Shown: positions 13,227-20,619 of the stretch, in pieces | Numbering within the stretch: the stretch's first letter is position 1 | How the letters are laid out: each line of letters starts with the position of its first letter | Assembly (NCBI GenBank): GCA_002424045.1 | Contig: DIPH01000020.1 | Span: 16,388-37,195 of the forward strand | DNA from: Firmicutes bacterium UBA5493 | GTDB lineage: Bacteria > Bacillota > Limnochordia > Darwinibacteriales > Darwinibacteriaceae | Length of the DNA stretch: 20,808 nt | Reading direction: 5' to 3' | Notes under the pieces: generated by a model | What the model was told of the DNA's origin: nothing | Databases searched by the model: none | What the model saw: the letters and a program-made list of their open reading frames with translations, nothing else | Made by a program: the position numbers and the translations under genes

Positions 13227-15083
13227 ATGGACAAGCGTCTCCTGCCCCTCTTGCCTATGGTGACGAAACCAGGGCGTTACACAAATCATGAGGTAAATGC
13301 CCAGCATAAGGACTGGTCTGAAGTGGACGTCAAGGTCGCCTTGGCCTTTCCAGATATTTATGATGTGGGTATGGGTCATCTGGGTTTTAAAATACTCTAT
13401 GCACTCATTAATGGAAGAAAGGACGCCCTGGCCGAGCGAGTGTATGCACCTTGGGTTGACCTGCAGGCACGTATGGAGGAGAACGAAATTCCTTTGACGG
13501 CTCTAGAATCAGGTCTTGCTTTAACCGCCTTTGATCTTGTGGGATTTACCTTACAATATGAGCTCAGTTACTCCAATATTTTGAAAATGCTAGACTTGGC
13601 GCAAATCCCCCGTAGGAGCTCTGAGCGCAATGCATCACAGCCCTTGATCATGGCAGGGGGTCCTTCGGCCTTTAATGTGGAGCCCTTAGCAGACTTTATT
13701 GATTTTGTGGTCTTGGGAGAAGGGGAAGAAGTCATCCATGAAATCCTCGACGTAGTGAAGAACGGTAAAGCGGAAGGCGTAAGAAAGGAAACGCTTCTGG
13801 AGAGACTCGCACTGATGGATGGGGTCTATGTCCCTGATCTATATAAACCCGTTTATGATGATGGCGGCAAGTTTGTAGCTTTAGAGCCGCACAGACCGGG
13901 TGTGCCCATGCGAATTGAGAAACGGGTGATTCGAGACTTTAACAGTCTTCCCTATCCCGAGGAATTTGTTGTTCCCTATGTGGAAGTGATCCACGATCGG
14001 GTCATGGCCGAGATCATGCGCGGCTGTACTAGGGGTTGCCGGTATTGCCAGGCTGGCATGATCTATCGCCCAGTTCGGGAGCGCGATCCTAACATCCTCA
14101 AAAAGCAAATTTCTCGCTTAGTGGAGAGTACGGGATATGAGGAGATTTCCCTTTCGTCTTTATCCAGTGGGGACTATGGACAAATCAGCCCCCTGGTTCG
14201 AGACTTAATCGCCGAGTATCAAGGCTGTGGTGTGTCTATCTCGCTGCCTTCTATGAGGCTGGACTCCTTTGGCATGGAATTGGCCCAGGAGATTCAAAGG
14301 GTCCGTAAGACCGGCCTCACCTTTGCTCCTGAGGCTGGAACCCAAAGGCTTAGAAATGTGATCAATAAGAATGTATCAGACCATGATTTGAAAGAGGTCG
14401 TCCAGGGAGCCTTTGCCGCGGGGTGGTCTCGAATCAAGTTGTACTTTATGATCGGTCTGCCGACCGAAACCGAAGAGGATCTGGAAGGTATTGTGGATTT
14501 GGCGTACAAGGTCTTGGCCTGGGGGAAGGAATTTCGTAGTGCAAGACGCCGTCCTGAAGTCACAATCAGCGTTGCATCCTTTGTGCCCAAGGCCCACACG
14601 CCTTTTCAGTGGGTGGCCCAAGACTCCATGGACGTCTTACGTTCCAAACAGAGTTTTTTAAAGGAACGTCTCCGACACCCCGCCATACACTTTAGTTATC
14701 CCAAAGTAGAAGAGAGCTTTTTGGAGGCAGTTTTTGCCAGAGGTGATCGCCGTCTAGCGGCCGTCTTGGAGAGGGCAGTGGATCTTGGATGTCAGTTTGA
14801 TAGTTGGACGGAGTGTTTCCGTTTTGACCTGTGGGTCCAAGCCTTCTCTGATTCCGGTATTGATCCCCATGTCTATGCTGAGCGAACAAGGGATTTGTTC
14901 GAGCCCCTACCCTGGGGGCACCTGAGTGCCGGCATTGATTTTGATTTTTTACGCAGGGAGTGGAAACAGGCTCAAGGAGGCATCCCCACCCTTGACTGCC
15001 GCTGGGATGATTGCAGTAAGTGTGGCGTGTGCCCCAATTTGCAGGTAGCCAACGCCATAGTGAAGGAGAAGTCCGTTGAGTAA
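13227..15083 (+). CDS. TIGR03960-type radical SAM protein
   Basis: 618-residue radical SAM enzyme of unknown reaction. The N-terminal ~200 residues form a Rossmann-like domain (VALAFPDIYDVGMGHLGFKIL, then IMAGGPSAFNVEPLADF and VVLGEGEE) of the sort annotated as B12-binding, but I see no DxHxxG cobalamin-ligand motif. The radical SAM core has CTRGCRYC (Cys267, Cys271, Cys274), then LSSLSSGDYG and FAPEAGTQRLRNVINKN. The C-terminus has a further cysteine group, CRWDDCSKCGVCP, which may hold a second cluster or zinc. Start ATG 13227 with AAAGGAG 8 bases upstream. The 3' end overlaps the next gene by 8 bases; the two are adjacent or fused in many genomes and are expected to act together, possibly on RNA or ribosomal components given the neighbours. 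Confidence 0.88.
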   Translation: MDKRLLPLLPMVTKPGRYTNHEVNAQHKDWSEVDVKVALAFPDIYDVGMGHLGFKILYALINGRKDALAERVYAPWVDLQARMEENEIPLTALESGLALTAFDLVGFTLQYELSYSNILKMLDLAQIPRRSSERNASQPLIMAGGPSAFNVEPLADFIDFVVLGEGEEVIHEILDVVKNGKAEGVRKETLLERLALMDGVYVPDLYKPVYDDGGKFVALEPHRPGVPMRIEKRVIRDFNSLPYPEEFVVPYVEVIHDRVMAEIMRGCTRGCRYCQAGMIYRPVRERDPNILKKQISRLVESTGYEEISLSSLSSGDYGQISPLVRDLIAEYQGCGVSISLPSMRLDSFGMELAQEIQRVRKTGLTFAPEAGTQRLRNVINKNVSDHDLKEVVQGAFAAGWSRIKLYFMIGLPTETEEDLEGIVDLAYKVLAWGKEFRSARRRPEVTISVASFVPKAHTPFQWVAQDSMDVLRSKQSFLKERLRHPAIHFSYPKVEESFLEAVFARGDRRLAAVLERAVDLGCQFDSWTECFRFDLWVQAFSDSGIDPHVYAERTRDLFEPLPWGHLSAGIDFDFLRREWKQAQGGIPTLDCRWDDCSKCGVCPNLQVANAIVKEKSVE

Positions 15084-15768
15084 TGTCATTCGTTTTCAGT
15101 TTAGCAGGGGTTCTGAGGTACGGTTTTTGTCCCATCTTGATCTAGTGCGAACGATGGAAAGGGCGATACGTAGGGCTGGTCTCCCCATGGCCTACTCGGA
15201 AGGTTTCACACCAAGACCCATTATGAGTTATGGTTATGCTTTGCCTGTGGGAATTTTAAGTGAGGCTGAGTATGGTGACTTTACGTTCGCGGTAGACTTG
15301 GATCCTGAGGAGTTTGTTAGGTGCTATAATCAGCACTTGCCCAAGGGTCTTGAAGTCCTCTGGGCAGAACGACTTCCTGAAAAAACACCCACCCTCATGG
15401 GTGAAATTAACGCGGCCTCTTGGAGGCTATTTTTGCCCCAAACGAGTGGTGGCCCAGAGCAGATCAAGGCTCGCTGGGAGTGGCTTCAAGGTGTGGATAG
15501 CTTTGTGGTGAAGCGGGACACTAAAAAGGGGAGTCGTGAGATTGATATCTGCCCATTTTTGTTTGACGTCTATGAAATCGCACCAAGTTCCACAGGCACG
15601 GTGTTTGATTGTCTCTGCGGCCTAGGCAATGAGGCCAATTTACGCATGGAAGAACTCGGTGATTTGCTTGGCTTTGATCATCTAGAGGCCACCATCACCA
15701 GGACGGGGCAGTTCAAAAAAGTTGGGAACCACTACTTCCCTCCTTTAGGGAATCGAGGATGTAAATGA
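15076..15768 (+). CDS. TIGR03936 / DUF2344 radical SAM-associated protein
   Basis: 230-residue protein that accompanies TIGR03960 radical SAM proteins; function unknown. It shows the family opening VIRFQFSRGSEVRFLSHLDLVRTMERAIRRAGLPMAYSEG (split here: SRGSEVRFLSHLDLVRTMER, then RAGLPMAYSEGFTPRP), MSYGYALPVGILSEAEY and LPKGLEVLWAERLPE. There is no cysteine cluster or membrane segment, so it is a soluble partner rather than an enzyme in itself. TTG 15076 has AAGGAG 7 bases upstream (15063-15068), inside the end of the preceding gene. Its stop overlaps the ATG of rng in ATGA, suggesting translational coupling of the three genes. Confidence 0.87.
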   Translation: MSNVIRFQFSRGSEVRFLSHLDLVRTMERAIRRAGLPMAYSEGFTPRPIMSYGYALPVGILSEAEYGDFTFAVDLDPEEFVRCYNQHLPKGLEVLWAERLPEKTPTLMGEINAASWRLFLPQTSGGPEQIKARWEWLQGVDSFVVKRDTKKGSREIDICPFLFDVYEIAPSSTGTVFDCLCGLGNEANLRMEELGDLLGFDHLEATITRTGQFKKVGNHYFPPLGNRGCK

Positions 15769-17180
15769 AAAGAGACATTATTATTTCTGCTTTGCTTAAC
15801 CAAGTGCAAGTTGGTATCGTAGAAGACGGTCGCTTAGTGGAATACTATTTGGAGCGTGACTGTAAAGACCGGCTGGAAAGCAATATCTATAAGGGAAAGG
15901 TGGAGAATGTTCTCCCTGGAATGGGGGCCGCCTTTGTCGACATAGGTACGGCGAAGAATGCCTTTTTGTTCCTGGCTGATGCAGCAGCTGACCTAAAGAT
16001 CGGTGAGTCCATCATGGTGCAGGTTTCCAAGGAAGCTGTAGGTGCTAAGGGACCGCGGGTTACAACCAAGATCTCCTTGCCGGGGCGCTACTTGGTCTTG
16101 ATGCCTTGCCAAGATCACATTGGCGTTTCGCGTCAGATTACCGATGGGGACGAACGGCTCAGACTGAAGGAAATTGCTGAAGAGATTCGCCCCGAAGGCT
16201 GTGGGCTGATCGTGCGTACCGTAGCAGAGAGCTGTACAAGGAGCGAGCTCCAAGAGGATTTAACAGAGTTGCTGGAGGAATGGTCATGCATCAAGAAAAA
16301 GTACAAGGGCAAGTCATCATCGCCCCTATTGTATCAGGACTTTGATCTGGTGCATCGCATTTTGCGTGATTTGTATGCAGCGGAAAATACGAAAGTCGTG
16401 GTGGATAGTGCAGAACTACAGAATCGGGTCGAAGAAGACCTGGCAAATCTTGGGGTGAAGGAGATCGCTCCGGTAGAGCTGTATCAAGGTAAAGTGGATC
16501 TTCTTACCCATCTCGGGTTCAGAAAAGAGCTAGAGCGGGCAGGTAACAATCGGGTTTGGCTTGACTGTGGAGGTTATTTAGTTTTCAACCAGACGGAAGC
16601 CCTCATGAGCATTGATGTTAATACGGGTAAATATGTGGGAAGTAAAAACCTCCAGGACACTGTATTGAAGACGAACTTGCAGGCGGCTCAGGAAATCGCC
16701 CACCAACTTCGCCTGCGTAATACTGGCGGTATTGTGATTATTGATTTCATTGATATGTCTGATCCTAATAACCGGGAGGCTGTTTTGGAGCAATTGGCGA
16801 TGAGTCTCAGTGCCGATAAAACTCGCACAAATCTCCTGGGCTTTACCCGTTTGGGTCTAGTGGAATTGACCCGCAAAAAGACAGAAAGGCTTCTCTCCCA
16901 TGTTCTCGAGGTAGATTGTCCCCACTGCAAAGGACGGGGTCGGGTGCTTTCCGATGAGACGTTGGCTTTTCAGATCGCTAAGGAAGTCAATTCGCTATCC
17001 CTCGAAAACACAGAGACCATCTCGGTTTATTGCCATCCGGCAGTGGCGGGTTTTGTGATAGGTCCCCGGGGTAGCAACTTACGGGCACTGGAGAAGCATA
17101 CGGGAAGGACAATTTGTGTACACGGCGATGAATCCCTGGCGCGCCAAGATTACAGAGTGCAAAGCTGTAGTATTGATTGA
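15765..17180 (+). CDS. rng: Ribonuclease E/G family endoribonuclease
   Basis: Single-strand-specific endoribonuclease in rRNA processing and mRNA decay. 471 residues, RNase G size with no long C-terminal scaffold. An S1 domain lies near residues 35-115 (NIYKGKVENVLPGMGAAFVD). The catalytic domain has the magnesium aspartates Asp284 (SIDVNTGK) and Asp327 (VIIDFIDM), 43 residues apart as in Escherichia coli RNase E (303 and 346). The Zn-link CPHC is Cys385/Cys388. The C-terminal part includes VIGPRGSNLRALEKHTG, resembling a KH-type GxxG loop. It starts at ATG 15765, overlapping the previous stop by four bases. The rplU promoter -35 box overlaps its stop codon. Confidence 0.95.
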   Translation: MKRDIIISALLNQVQVGIVEDGRLVEYYLERDCKDRLESNIYKGKVENVLPGMGAAFVDIGTAKNAFLFLADAAADLKIGESIMVQVSKEAVGAKGPRVTTKISLPGRYLVLMPCQDHIGVSRQITDGDERLRLKEIAEEIRPEGCGLIVRTVAESCTRSELQEDLTELLEEWSCIKKKYKGKSSSPLLYQDFDLVHRILRDLYAAENTKVVVDSAELQNRVEEDLANLGVKEIAPVELYQGKVDLLTHLGFRKELERAGNNRVWLDCGGYLVFNQTEALMSIDVNTGKYVGSKNLQDTVLKTNLQAAQEIAHQLRLRNTGGIVIIDFIDMSDPNNREAVLEQLAMSLSADKTRTNLLGFTRLGLVELTRKKTERLLSHVLEVDCPHCKGRGRVLSDETLAFQIAKEVNSLSLENTETISVYCHPAVAGFVIGPRGSNLRALEKHTGRTICVHGDESLARQDYRVQSCSID

Positions 17181-17205
17181 CAGGGACCGGCCTTGGTGTT
17201 AAAAT
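17177..17205 (+). promoter_or_regulatory. Sigma-A promoter of rplU-prp-rpmA
   Basis: TTGACA (17177-17182) and TAAAAT (17200-17205) are separated by exactly 17 bases, with one mismatch in the -10 box. The -35 box overlaps the stop codon of rng. The predicted start is near 17212. This is the best promoter in the window and separates the ribosomal protein unit from the radical SAM-rng genes. Confidence 0.85.
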
Positions 17206-17211
17206 GGTTGA

Positions 17212-17346
17212 TGTAGATTGCTCGGTTCTATCGAACCGAGCTTTCGAAGCCGCTCAGAACAGGTTTCTCTCGGGACATTTATGAAACACAGGGGATAATT
17301 CCCATCGTGTACCTGGATGGCGAGTCTAGAGGAGGAGGTGGACGTA
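17212..17346 (+). promoter_or_regulatory. Structured 5' leader of rplU (candidate L21 leader)
   Basis: About 135 untranslated bases lie between the promoter and rplU. A perfect 9-bp hairpin GCTCGGTTC (17220-17228) / GAACCGAGC (17233-17241) opens it. A multibranch element can follow: CAGGT (17260-17264) closes with ACCTG (17311-17315), enclosing TTTC/GAAA (17264-17267 with 17283-17286; one base is shared, so one pair must yield), CAC/GTG (17287-17289 with 17307-17309) and GGGA/TCCC (17292-17295 with 17300-17303). Rfam describes an L21 leader family at this place in low-GC Gram-positives, thought to be autoregulatory. I match it by position and structure, not by a covariance model. Confidence 0.65.
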
Positions 17347-17658
17347 TTGTACGCCGTAATCGAAACCGGTGGTAAGCAATATCGTGTGTCCACAGGTGAT
17401 GCCATTTATGTTGAAAAGCTCGATGTCAATGAAGGCGATGAAGTCGTCTTGGACCGTGTTCTTTTAGTGAGCCAAGATGGTAAAACCCAGGTTGGTACAC
17501 CCCATGTTGATGGGGCTAAAGTAGTAGCTAAAGCCGCAAAACAAGGAAAACAGAAGAAGATCATTGTCTTTAAGTACAAGGCTAAGAAGAATTATCGCAA
17601 GAAAAAGGGTCATCGGCAACCATACACCAAATTGGTCATTGAATCCATCACTGCGTAG
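17347..17658 (+). CDS. rplU: 50S ribosomal protein L21 (bL21)
   Basis: 23S rRNA-binding protein of the large subunit. 103 residues, the standard length: MYAVIETGGKQYRVSTGD at the start, VLLVSQDGKTQVGTPHVDGA, and the basic tail FKYKAKKNYRKKKGHRQPYT. TTG 17347 gives the canonical start at YAVIETGGKQYRV and is preceded by GAGGAGGAGGTG (17329-17340). An upstream reading to 17317 would place the ribosome site inside the gene. First gene of the rplU-prp-rpmA unit. Confidence 0.97.
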   Translation: MYAVIETGGKQYRVSTGDAIYVEKLDVNEGDEVVLDRVLLVSQDGKTQVGTPHVDGAKVVAKAAKQGKQKKIIVFKYKAKKNYRKKKGHRQPYTKLVIESITA

Positions 17659-17661
17659 ATC

Positions 17662-18063
17662 ATGACGAAGCTGGAGTTTTACAGAACGAAGGAAGACCAT
17701 GGATGGCAAGGCTTTCAGGCGTTTGGCCATACCGGTTTTGCTGGGCATGGAGAAGATATTGTCTGTGCTGCTGTGTCAGCATTGACGCAGACTGCCGTTC
17801 TCGGCTTACAAGAAGTCTTAGCAATTGATTGCTTGGTCCGCGTGGATGAGAGTAAAGGGTCTTTGCTTTGTTTACTTCCCGAGGACCTTGCGTGTGGGGA
17901 TTGGAAACAGGCTCAACTCGTATTAAGTGTCCTTTACGTAGGCCTTTTGGCCACAGAAGAGGAATACGGAGACTATGTTAGTGTGAAGGAGGTGCCATAC
18001 CGTGAGAATGAATCTGCAATTATTCGCCTCAAAAAAAGGTGGCGGAAGCACGAAGAACGGTAG
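17662..18063 (+). CDS. prp: Ribosomal-processing cysteine protease Prp
   Basis: Cleaves the N-terminal extension of ribosomal protein L27 in Firmicutes and relatives. 133 residues. The active-site region GHTGFAGHGEDIVCAAVSAL gives His23 and Cys35, corresponding to the His22/Cys34 pair known from Staphylococcus. The start at ATG 17662 is 3 bases after rplU with no good ribosome site, so translation is probably coupled. Family members usually end near residue 110-115. Here a basic tail of about 18 residues (SAIIRLKKRWRKHEER at the end) continues out of frame over the beginning of rpmA, giving a 62-base overlap. The tail may be dispensable. Confidence 0.93.
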   Translation: MTKLEFYRTKEDHGWQGFQAFGHTGFAGHGEDIVCAAVSALTQTAVLGLQEVLAIDCLVRVDESKGSLLCLLPEDLACGDWKQAQLVLSVLYVGLLATEEEYGDYVSVKEVPYRENESAIIRLKKRWRKHEER

Positions 18064-18289
18064 AGACTCTGCTGCTCAACGTCTAGGTGTTAAAAGTCAT
18101 GATGGGAAATTTGTTACTGCAGGCAGTATCATTATTAGACAGCGCGGAACCAGGGTGAAACCAGGTGTCAACGTTGGTCTTGGCAAGGATGATACCCTGT
18201 TTGCTCTGGCAGATGGCTATGTTTCCTTCGAACGCCAAGGAAAAACAGGAAAAGCGGTTAGCGTAATTACTGAGGCCGCACTTGCTTAG
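18002..18289 (+). CDS. rpmA: 50S ribosomal protein L27 (bL27) with cleavable N-terminal extension
   Basis: Large-subunit protein whose N-terminus reaches the peptidyl transferase centre. 95 residues. The N-terminus MRMNLQLF-ASKKGGGST matches the Firmicutes Prp-cleavage pattern (compare MLKLNLQFF-ASKKG in Staphylococcus); cutting after Phe8 would expose ASKKGG. The body has GRDSAAQRLGVKSHDG, AGSIIIRQRGTRVKPG and GKDDTLFALADGYVSFE. GTG 18002 is preferred because AAGGAGGTG (17986-17994) ends 7 bases upstream; ATG 18008 would be 13 bases away. It overlaps prp by 62 bases in another frame. Confidence 0.96.
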   Translation: MRMNLQLFASKKGGGSTKNGRDSAAQRLGVKSHDGKFVTAGSIIIRQRGTRVKPGVNVGLGKDDTLFALADGYVSFERQGKTGKAVSVITEAALA

Positions 18290-18293
18290 TGAT

Positions 18294-18329
18294 AATCCCC
18301 TTTGTGCTACGGTGCAAAGGGGATTTTTT
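18294..18329 (+). terminator. Intrinsic terminator after rpmA
   Basis: AATCCCCTTTG (18294-18304) pairs perfectly with CAAAGGGGATT (18315-18325). The stem can extend through two G-U wobbles and one C-G pair to a TACG loop, that is a C(UACG)G tetraloop of the very stable UNCG class. Six T follow from 18324 to 18329. obgE begins only 16 bases further on, so obgE needs read-through or a promoter further upstream. Confidence 0.9.
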
Positions 18330-18345
18330 CAAGGGAGGACACATT

Positions 18346-19629
18346 ATGTTTATTGATCAGGCCCGCATCTATGTGAAGTCAGGAGATGGTGGTGATGGCG
18401 TCGTCCGCTTCAGGCGTGAAAAGTACGTACCCGCAGGTGGTCCCGCGGGCGGCGATGGCGGCCGGGGAGGCAGCATCTACTTTGTGGTCGATGAGGGGCT
18501 CTCTACGTTGGTGGACTTTCGTTATCGCCGGAAGTTTGTGGCTTCTCCCGGCCAGGCGGGGCAGTCCAAGAAGATGGCCGGCAAAGATGGAGAAGATTTG
18601 GAAATCAGAGTTCCTCCCGGTACGTTAGTAAAAGATGGGGAAACAGGTAATGTTCTCTTAGATCTCACGGTCCCCAATAGTCGCGTTTTGGCCCTACCTG
18701 GAGGTAGAGGGGGCCGGGGTAACCCTCACTTTACTACTGCCACCCGCCAAGCCCCATCCTTTGCCGAACGGGGAGAGCCCGGACAAGAATTATGGCTGCA
18801 GTTAGAACTTAAGCTCCTAGCTGATGTTGGTCTTGTGGGTTATCCTAATGTCGGAAAATCCACGCTCCTTTCGGTTGTGTCAGCAGCCCGCCCTAAGGTA
18901 GCCAACTATCCCTTCACAACTCTCACGCCCAATTTAGGCGTGGTATCTTTAGAGCCGGGCCATGCATTTGTGATTGCAGATATTCCCGGACTAATCGAAG
19001 GAGCCCATAAAGGTGTGGGCTTGGGTATGGAATTTTTGCGCCATATTGAACGCACTCGCCTCATTCTGCACCTGGTGGACGCGGCGGGGATCGAGGGTAG
19101 GGACCCAGTGCAAGACTATGCCAAGATCAACCAAGAATTACGTTTGTATAGCGAAGAACTTGCAGACTGTCCCCAGATTTTAGTTGCGAACAAAGTGGAT
19201 TTGCCTGAATCCCAGGAGAATCTAGGGCGTCTGGAAAAACTGGCCAAGGCTAACAACCAGGAGTTTTTCATGATCTCAGCGGCTACAAGCCAAGGTACTG
19301 CGGCTTTGATGCGCCGCGCCGACCAGCTTGTCAGAGAAATGAAGCAAGCCGATCCCAAGGTGGGTCAAGTGCAACAGTTGATTCTTCCCAAAGACGACAC
19401 ACCACCTGTTGATGAATACACGATAGTGCGCGATAATGAGGATTATGTAGTACAAGGGGCAGGCTTAGATCGTCTCCTGCGCCGTTTGGACCTCAATAAC
19501 CCAGAGACTATCGCCTATTTACAGAATCTATTTGAAAAAATTGGCTTGTATAAAACCTTGTCCGAAATGGAGGTTCCAGAAGGAGCTACCGTTAGGCTTG
19601 GAGAACTAGAATTTGAGTATATGGAATGA
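18346..19629 (+). CDS. obgE: GTPase Obg
   Basis: Ribosome-assembly GTPase acting on the 50S subunit, also linked to sporulation and stress signalling in Bacillus. 427 residues, three domains: the glycine-rich Obg fold (about 1-158, with VKSGDGGDGVVRFRREKYVP and GGDGGRGG), the G domain (P-loop GYPNVGKST at 165-173, DIPGLIEGA, NKVD, SAA), and the C-terminal OCT domain (about 355-425, YTIVRDNEDYVVQGAGLDRL). ATG 18346 has GGGAGGA 6 bases upstream; the frame upstream to 18289 runs through the terminator. Its stop overlaps the first possible yhbY start in ATGA. Confidence 0.97.
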   Translation: MFIDQARIYVKSGDGGDGVVRFRREKYVPAGGPAGGDGGRGGSIYFVVDEGLSTLVDFRYRRKFVASPGQAGQSKKMAGKDGEDLEIRVPPGTLVKDGETGNVLLDLTVPNSRVLALPGGRGGRGNPHFTTATRQAPSFAERGEPGQELWLQLELKLLADVGLVGYPNVGKSTLLSVVSAARPKVANYPFTTLTPNLGVVSLEPGHAFVIADIPGLIEGAHKGVGLGMEFLRHIERTRLILHLVDAAGIEGRDPVQDYAKINQELRLYSEELADCPQILVANKVDLPESQENLGRLEKLAKANNQEFFMISAATSQGTAALMRRADQLVREMKQADPKVGQVQQLILPKDDTPPVDEYTIVRDNEDYVVQGAGLDRLLRRLDLNNPETIAYLQNLFEKIGLYKTLSEMEVPEGATVRLGELEFEYME

Positions 19630-19637
19630 GGGTTTTT

Positions 19638-19928
19638 ATGCTAACAAGTAAGCAACGAGCATATCTGCGTGCTTTAGGTAACGAGCTTGATCCTGTTTTT
19701 CAAATCGGCAAAGGCGGGCTATCAGAGGAGACCATTAATCAACTTGATGCTGTTTTGGAAGCCAGGGAGCTCATTAAGGTTAAAGTATTAAAGAGCTGTC
19801 TGGATGATGCGGGAGAATTGGCAGACGAAATCGCCCGGGCCCTTGATTGTCATGTGGTCCAAAAGATTGGTAAGAGTTTTCTTTTGTACCGCAAGCCTCT
19901 AGAGGAACCGAAAATTCAACTGCCCTAA
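19638..19928 (+). CDS. yhbY: YhbY/YqeI family RNA-binding protein (CRM domain)
   Basis: Small CRM-domain protein associated with pre-50S ribosomal particles. 96 residues, as in the family (97 in Escherichia coli). LTSKQRAYLRALGNELDPVF, QIGKGGLSEETINQLDAVLE and ARELIKVKVLKSC match the fold, with the GxxG-type loop GKGG; VVQKIGKSFLLYRK closes it. I prefer ATG 19638, preceded by GAGGG at 5 bases, which gives the standard N-terminus; ATG 19626 overlapping the obgE stop is the alternative. The obgE-yhbY-nadD order is common in Firmicutes. Confidence 0.93.
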   Translation: MLTSKQRAYLRALGNELDPVFQIGKGGLSEETINQLDAVLEARELIKVKVLKSCLDDAGELADEIARALDCHVVQKIGKSFLLYRKPLEEPKIQLP

Positions 19929-19941
19929 AGGAGTAAGGCAT

Positions 19942-20559
19942 ATGAAGAGGAAAGGCCCAAGAATAGGGATTATGGGTGGAACCTTTGATCCGGTACACTA
20001 TGGACATTTGGTTACCGCCGAGGGAGCCCGCTGTGAGTACGGGCTTGATCACGTCCTATTTCTGCCGTCGGGGAAACCTCCGCATAAATTGATGCGGAGT
20101 GTAAGCGACGCAGAGCACCGCTATATGATGACTGTGCTAGCTATCTTAACGAATCCCCACTTTGAGGTTTCACGCCTGGACATTGATCGTGAAGGAATCA
20201 GCTATACCATTGATGCTTTACGATCTCTCCAAACGTTCTACGGACCCGATGCTGAGCTTTTCTTCATTACTGGTGCCGATGCGATTTTTGAGATCACAGA
20301 CTGGAAAGACTCTGATGAGTATTTGACGATTGCCCATTTTATTGCCGCAGCCCGACCAGGGTTTTGCTTAGAAGAACTGCCTCAAACTACGCAAGATTGG
20401 GTGGGGCAGCATGGGGATCGTTTTCATGTTTTGAAGGTTCCAGCTATGGCCATTTCCTCCACAGAGATCAGGGATCGTGTGCACAAAGGAATTTCCATTC
20501 GCTACCTCGTTCCTGAACCGGTAGAACACTATATTAAACGTCATAATCTTTATCTTTAG
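19942..20559 (+). CDS. nadD: Nicotinate-nucleotide adenylyltransferase
   Basis: Transfers AMP to nicotinate mononucleotide to make deamido-NAD in NAD biosynthesis. 205 residues. The nucleotidyltransferase signature GGTFDPVHYGH lies at residues 12-22, FLPSGKPPHK binds substrate, FFITGADAIFEITDWKD is typical of NadD, and ISSTEIRDRV is the C-terminal ISSTxIR motif. ATG 19942 has AAAGGAG (19927-19933) 8 bases upstream. In many Clostridia yqeK (HD phosphatase) and rsfS follow nadD; here the next gene is a membrane protein, and any yqeK would lie beyond the window or elsewhere. Confidence 0.97.
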   Translation: MKRKGPRIGIMGGTFDPVHYGHLVTAEGARCEYGLDHVLFLPSGKPPHKLMRSVSDAEHRYMMTVLAILTNPHFEVSRLDIDREGISYTIDALRSLQTFYGPDAELFFITGADAIFEITDWKDSDEYLTIAHFIAAARPGFCLEELPQTTQDWVGQHGDRFHVLKVPAMAISSTEIRDRVHKGISIRYLVPEPVEHYIKRHNLYL

Positions 20560-20619
20560 GTGGTACCCGAGTTTGTCACAAGCTCTGCGAAGTACTTTAG
20601 ACAGAGGGGAGGGAGTACT

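Noticed and set aside
20573..20601. Promoter TTGTCA-17-TTTAGA before the last gene
   Set aside because: The -10 matches only half of the consensus; too weak to call.
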